From assembly GCA_032353305.1 (NCBI GenBank), contig JAUCNG010403250.1, positions 1 to 10,481 of the forward strand: a stretch of DNA of 10,481 bases. Reading direction: 5' to 3'. Under the pieces are notes generated by a model, which worked only from the letters and a program-made list of their open reading frames with translations, did no database searches and was not told where the DNA came from. This DNA is from Cephalothrix spiralis. Lineage: Eukaryota > Nemertea > Palaeonemertea > Archinemertea > Cephalotrichidae. Both the position numbers and the translations under genes were made by a program. Below, piece by piece: positions 7,440-10,481 of this stretch; the stretch's first letter is position 1, and every line of letters starts with the position of its first letter.

Positions 7440-8750
7440 TAACCAAGCAATTAAAAAAAGGCCTCAATCCAAAGATGTACAAAGCATTCTTGAGCATTTT
7501 AATAGAATTACATATGATAAGTCAATTACTTATTCTTATGGAAATATGAAATTGGCAATAAGGAATCGCAAATGGACATGAATGAAATGTTCTAGTAAAA
7601 AGTAATGAATGCCTGCTTGACATTGTCATATTGGTTTGCATATACATGTAGCTAGGTACAATAAGAAAAACAATAAAGGTATAATAGGAAATCATAATTC
7701 AAATGCATTTTGATAAAAAGGTATTTACAGATGAACACAAATTACAAAAATGCCTAATCATGCAGGCGCACTAGTTAATTTATATTCCAATACTGTTCAG
7801 ATGAAACTCTGAAATACATTATTTACAAGTACATGATTTTAAATTGAAAAAATTCAAGGCCTAGATAGATCTAGGCTTACCCATCCAGAAATGGTAAACC
7901 ATACTTATTTAATGTTTTAAATTATTAAATCAAATTATTATTATAATAAATTTAATATACTTTATTAGACTCAATGCATTGCATTTAGTTTGAACAGTTA
8001 AAGAGAAATTAAGTTCTAAATTTTCCACTAATGATCACTAATGATAAAAAATTATGCTAACTAGAAGTTCCACAAAACATTCAAAAGTTTCCACACATAA
8101 AAGGCTATATAAAATCATCATTTAATAAAGAGTGGATAACATTTTTTCTCTACACTAAATCACAATATACGACATTGTATATACTGTCATGAAATTTTGC
8201 TATTCCGCTCTATTTTAGATACCGGTTCACAAAAATGTCAAAAAGTGCGATAACGTAATCATCTGGTAAATGACCAGGATTATGTAAATGGTTCCTATTA
8301 GCTTTTAAATACATTTAAACCGTCTAAATCAATGTTTACGCGTATTTTCCGTTTTAGGGAAAAAATGTTGAATATCCTTAAAAAATCCGTAATAACCCGA
8401 AATCTATAAGAACTATGAGTCTGAGAAAAAACGAAAGTGACACTGGTCAATTAAAGAGCTCAGTGAAATTTATCCACTGATAAAATTTGAAGGTCAAGCT
8501 CAATCCAATCTATTTTTTTTTACAGTTTTTGATTGAGAGAAAATCAATATTTGGTTAAATTCAATTTGCGCAAAATCTATTTTGTAAAGCAATATACGTT
8601 ATAAAGTTGTAGAGAACTAAATCCTGAGATCCGGAATCTCAAGAAAATTTTAGTAATTTAAAAACAAGAAGTTTTTTACGCTTTGTGTGAAAACTAAAAA
8701 TGTGTTTCCATGCACTAACTTTGAAATTCAGCCGAGATAATTTGAAAACA
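7440..8750. other. No recognisable feature
   Basis: AT-rich non-coding sequence. A TATATAAAA word near 8105-8113 on the plus strand has no gene downstream. A 48-codon plus-strand open stretch (7435-7581) looks mildly protein-like but matches nothing I know. Confidence 0.5.
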
Positions 8751-8753
8751 GCA

Positions 8754-8759
8754 TTTATT
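8754..8759 (-). promoter_or_regulatory. Candidate poly(A) signal AATAAA of the Bax/Bak-like gene
   Basis: TTTATT on the plus strand reads AATAAA on the minus strand, about 217 bases after the TAG stop at 8976-8978. A closer AATAAA overlaps the last codons themselves (8979-8984), too near the stop to be the likely signal. In AT-rich DNA such hexamers arise by chance, so this is tentative. Confidence 0.35.
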
Positions 8760-8975
8760 CTAAGTATTATAAATAGTCCATAGCTGCCAGTTCTTTCTTA
8801 ATAAATTTATGTATCTCTATTTCAGGATAATCCCATAAACATATAAATAAATGCTCTGTATAATTTACTCCATAAAGTATCCAGAGATATCTAAACTATA
8901 TTCATTTAAAATCGATCAACGATGAATAAAGTTAAAATATATACACAATCAGTTTCTTCAAAATACTGTACGAGT

Positions 8976-9893
8976 CTATTTATTACGGAACCAATTGAAT
9001 ACAATGATGACTGATATAGTGAATGTAACTCCAGTAAATATTTGGGTAGCAGCATTGGCACTAGCAGCATTGGCACTGGCAGCAACGTGTTCAGCAGCAT
9101 TGGAAAGTACGGCACCCCAACCTCCATTAAAATGAACCCAAGTACACACCTTATATGATATGTATCTTATGGACCATTTAATAAAACGTTTGAAATAATC
9201 CATTGCTTTATTCTTTAAAGTTCTTATAGCTAAATCTGAACAAAAGAAAAATAAAACCACTATTCTCTCTCTAGTAATTTCACCATCAGAAAACAACGAA
9301 CTTAACAAATCAAAAAATTGATTATAACCAGAAATTTCTGAGAGCGGAATGGAATTGGCTTTCTTATGTATTACTTTACGTCCTGCAGTCTTTGCAAAGT
9401 CATCAGCGATCACTTGCATCTCATCACCAAGTTCACCAGCAACGGATTTATTAGTAGCTGGTGTTCCAACAACTGGAGAAATTTGCTGTTCAATATCTTT
9501 TTCGACAGCTAAGCCTGCTTGTTCAATCTCATGATGGACGAAATTTCCAAAAAGTTCAAGTCCAATTTGTTCGCCAAGGTCATGGGATGCCATATTTGCA
9601 AATTCATTTGAATGATTAGAGTTTCCATTATTTAGAATATGGTCACCAGCTGCTGGTTCATTAAAATTTTCTTGATCTTGGCCAGATGCTTGTGGTCTTC
9701 TCTGTCCAAGTCCAAGTTGTTCGACATGGCCATTGGATGCTATATTTGCGAATTCATTTGCATTGTTACAGTCTCCATTATTTAGAATATGGTCACCAGC
9801 TGCTTGTGCATTAGAATTTTCTTGATCTTGGCCAGAAGCTGATGGTCTTCTCCCTCCAAGTCCAAGTTGTTCGACATTGTCATGGGATGCCAT
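8976..9893 (-). CDS. Bax/Bak-like Bcl-2 family protein with duplicated N-terminus
   Basis: The 305-codon frame is uninterrupted. Residues 1-50 and 51-100 are a tandem repeat. A third start (MASHD, residue 101) leads into the Bcl-2 fold. Helix-1-like ELFGNFVHHEIEQ is at about 113-125, a BH3-like LGDEM at 155-159, BH1-like SLFSDGEITRERIVVLFFF at 199-217, BH2-like WVHFNGGWGAVL at 252-263, and a C-terminal hydrophobic anchor with basic tail at about 285-305. Domain order, the FSDG and FNGGW cores and the anchor point to multidomain pro-apoptotic Bax/Bak-type proteins, which permeabilise the outer mitochondrial membrane. Met101 would give 205 residues, close to Bax (192) and Bak (211). BH1 has TRER where Bax has NWGR, and the BH3 h2 Leu is Ala152, so activity is uncertain. 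No intron interrupts BH2, where family genes usually have one, suggesting a retrocopy or intron loss. An in-frame TGA lies just upstream of Met1, and the ATG context (AATATGG) is favourable. Confidence 0.85.
   Translation of the reverse strand: MASHDNVEQLGLGGRRPSASGQDQENSNAQAAGDHILNNGDCNNANEFANIASNGHVEQLGLGQRRPQASGQDQENFNEPAAGDHILNNGNSNHSNEFANMASHDLGEQIGLELFGNFVHHEIEQAGLAVEKDIEQQISPVVGTPATNKSVAGELGDEMQVIADDFAKTAGRKVIHKKANSIPLSEISGYNQFFDLLSSLFSDGEITRERIVVLFFFCSDLAIRTLKNKAMDYFKRFIKWSIRYISYKVCTWVHFNGGWGAVLSNAAEHVAASANAASANAATQIFTGVTFTISVIIVFNWFRNK
9048..9077 (-). repeat. 15 bp tandem duplication inside the Bax/Bak-like gene
   Basis: AGCAGCATTGGCACT occurs twice in direct succession (9048-9062, 9063-9077), with a related copy starting near 9093. 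On the coding strand it yields the alanine-serine-asparagine repeat ASANAASANAA between BH2 and the membrane anchor. It lengthens the linker that precedes the anchor helix. Confidence 0.85.
9594..9893 (-). repeat. Two 150 bp in-frame tandem repeats encoding the N-terminal extension
   Basis: Units 9744-9893 and 9594-9743 align without gaps with 18 differences in 150 bases (88 percent identity). A third partial unit (about the first 12 codons, from 9593 down) begins the Bcl-2 core. By my count 15 of the 18 differences change the amino acid and 3 are silent, roughly what neutral change predicts. The encoded unit is polar and Gln/Asn-rich (EQLGLG, SGQDQEN, AAGDHILNNG, NEFAN), probably disordered. 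Confidence 0.93.
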
Positions 9894-9917
9894 ATTTGCA
9901 ATTCAAATTGCCTGATT

Positions 9918-9953
9918 ACTGAAATCAATTTCAAGTCCTGATTTAATATCACT
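9918..9953 (-). promoter_or_regulatory. Candidate 5' UTR splice acceptor(s) upstream of the Bax/Bak-like ORF
   Basis: On the minus strand, TTTTCTTATTTGTTGTGTTTTAG ends at 9952, and a second weaker GATTTCAG ends at 9919. Either could join an upstream non-coding exon to the coding exon. No matching strong donor is obvious between here and 10130, so a 5' UTR intron could start further out or not exist. Confidence 0.35.
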
Positions 9954-10118
9954 AAAACACAACAAATAAGAAAATCTTGTTAATTACAGGAATTCTTTGT
10001 CGCAATGATATACTGAACAACACAGTTAGAAATTAATTATCTGCGCACACCCGATCGTACATTGTCGAAAAATGACTTTAAAAGTCAATGGTTGCTTGAA
10101 ATATACGCATCTAGACTA

Positions 10119-10126
10119 AATATATA
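10119..10126 (-). promoter_or_regulatory. Weak TATA-like site upstream of the Bax/Bak-like gene
   Basis: The minus strand reads CTTATATATTTAG here, about 230 bases upstream of the ATG. Position and sequence are compatible with a TATA box, but such words are frequent in this AT-rich DNA. Confidence 0.2.
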
Positions 10127-10195
10127 AGACCTCAAAAAAATTGTTGCAGGAAAATGGTAAAACACAATCTACCTTTACCACATATGGGAGCGTAG

Positions 10196-10251
10196 CGGTG
10201 TTCCCGTACCCGGTGTTTCACGGCCCGATGTTCCCCGATACCGGTGTTCCC
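10196..10251. repeat. 15-16 bp minisatellite (CGGTGTTCCCCGATAC-like)
   Basis: Successive starts at 10196, 10211, 10226 and 10242 give CGGTGTTCCCGTACC, CGGTGTTTCACGGCC, CGATGTTCCCCGATAC and CGGTGTTCCC. A further diverged TATGTTCCCCCGAA copy lies near 10271. It is GC-rich against an AT-rich background. The plus-strand open frame at 10141-10395 runs over this repeat and is not a gene. Confidence 0.65.
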
Positions 10252-10316
10252 TCATTTCTAAATAGGGTTCTATGTTCCCCCGAACTTAAGGAGTCCCGAT
10301 GGGGTTCATTCGAAAA

Positions 10317-10345
10317 GCGAAATGACGAAATGCGAAATGCGAAAT
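10317..10345. repeat. Heptamer tandem repeat GCGAAAT
   Basis: GCGAAAT occurs at 10317-10323, 10332-10338 and 10339-10345, with an 8-base variant GACGAAAT at 10324-10331. It is a short microsatellite immediately beyond the minisatellite. Confidence 0.85.
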
Positions 10346-10481
10346 GGTCATTAAAAGTCCCCAAAAATCATATTAAATTTATTTCTCTGGTATAACGTAT
10401 TATAATCTATATTTACTGGCATTGCATGCAAAACTGCAAAGAAAAAAAACAATTTTATAAATTTCTATTTCGCAGAATTAT

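Noticed and set aside
7435-7581. 48-codon plus-strand open stretch with plausible protein-like composition
   Set aside because: It has no start codon in a good position, no convincing splice acceptor, and no family I can name.
8906-9127. 73-codon minus-strand frame overlapping the end of the Bax/Bak-like gene
   Set aside because: It is an out-of-frame shadow of the real coding sequence, and its LLVPML repeats come from the 15 bp tandem duplication.

Overview
The window looks like nuclear DNA of an animal, most likely a mollusc and perhaps a bivalve. It is AT-rich with little coding sequence. It carries GT-AG introns, a metazoan Bcl-2 family gene, repeated short TACATGTA-type words, and many small foldback or non-autonomous elements. 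The species call is inference. The animal call rests on the two recognisable genes.

Left end (about 334-2447, minus strand): exons of a copy of RPB6 (POLR2F, the RPABC2 subunit shared by RNA polymerases I, II and III). Three exons are clear and a fourth, the 5' one, is probable. Splice sites and intron phases are intact, so this is a duplicated rather than a retrotransposed copy. It has an in-frame TAA in exon 2 and another six codons before the family's normal C-terminus, plus a probable 1-base deletion in exon 1. It is therefore called an unprocessed pseudogene. A tRNA-Thr-like fragment lies in its last intron.

Middle (about 2660-6005): a repeat landscape. It holds a ~730 bp imperfect foldback (2661-3390) built from mirrored copies of a ~20 bp motif, then a cluster of short AT-rich hairpins (3806-4153). 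Next come a 92 bp near-complete hairpin (5514-5605) and, abutting its right arm, a probable ~394 bp non-autonomous hAT-type element (about 5604-5997) containing 20 bp tandem repeats. No gene is supported between 2450 and 8750.

6006-8750 is AT-rich and non-coding as far as I can tell, apart from a patch of CpG-rich CCGCCG/CGTCGG words at 7098-7418.

Right end (8976-9893, minus strand): an intact single-exon 305-codon ORF for a Bax/Bak-like Bcl-2 family protein. It has BH3-, BH1- and BH2-like motifs and a C-terminal membrane anchor. Its first 100 residues are two copies of a 50-residue repeat. The third copy's first codons, including its Met, begin the Bcl-2 fold, so the ancestral start is probably Met101 and the N-terminus looks like a lineage-specific duplication. 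BH1 and BH3 both carry unusual substitutions. Upstream (10119-10345) are a weak TATA-like site and two minisatellites. The two genes show no sign of working together. The main interest is gene decay on the left, a remodelled apoptosis gene on the right, and a nest of palindromic elements between.
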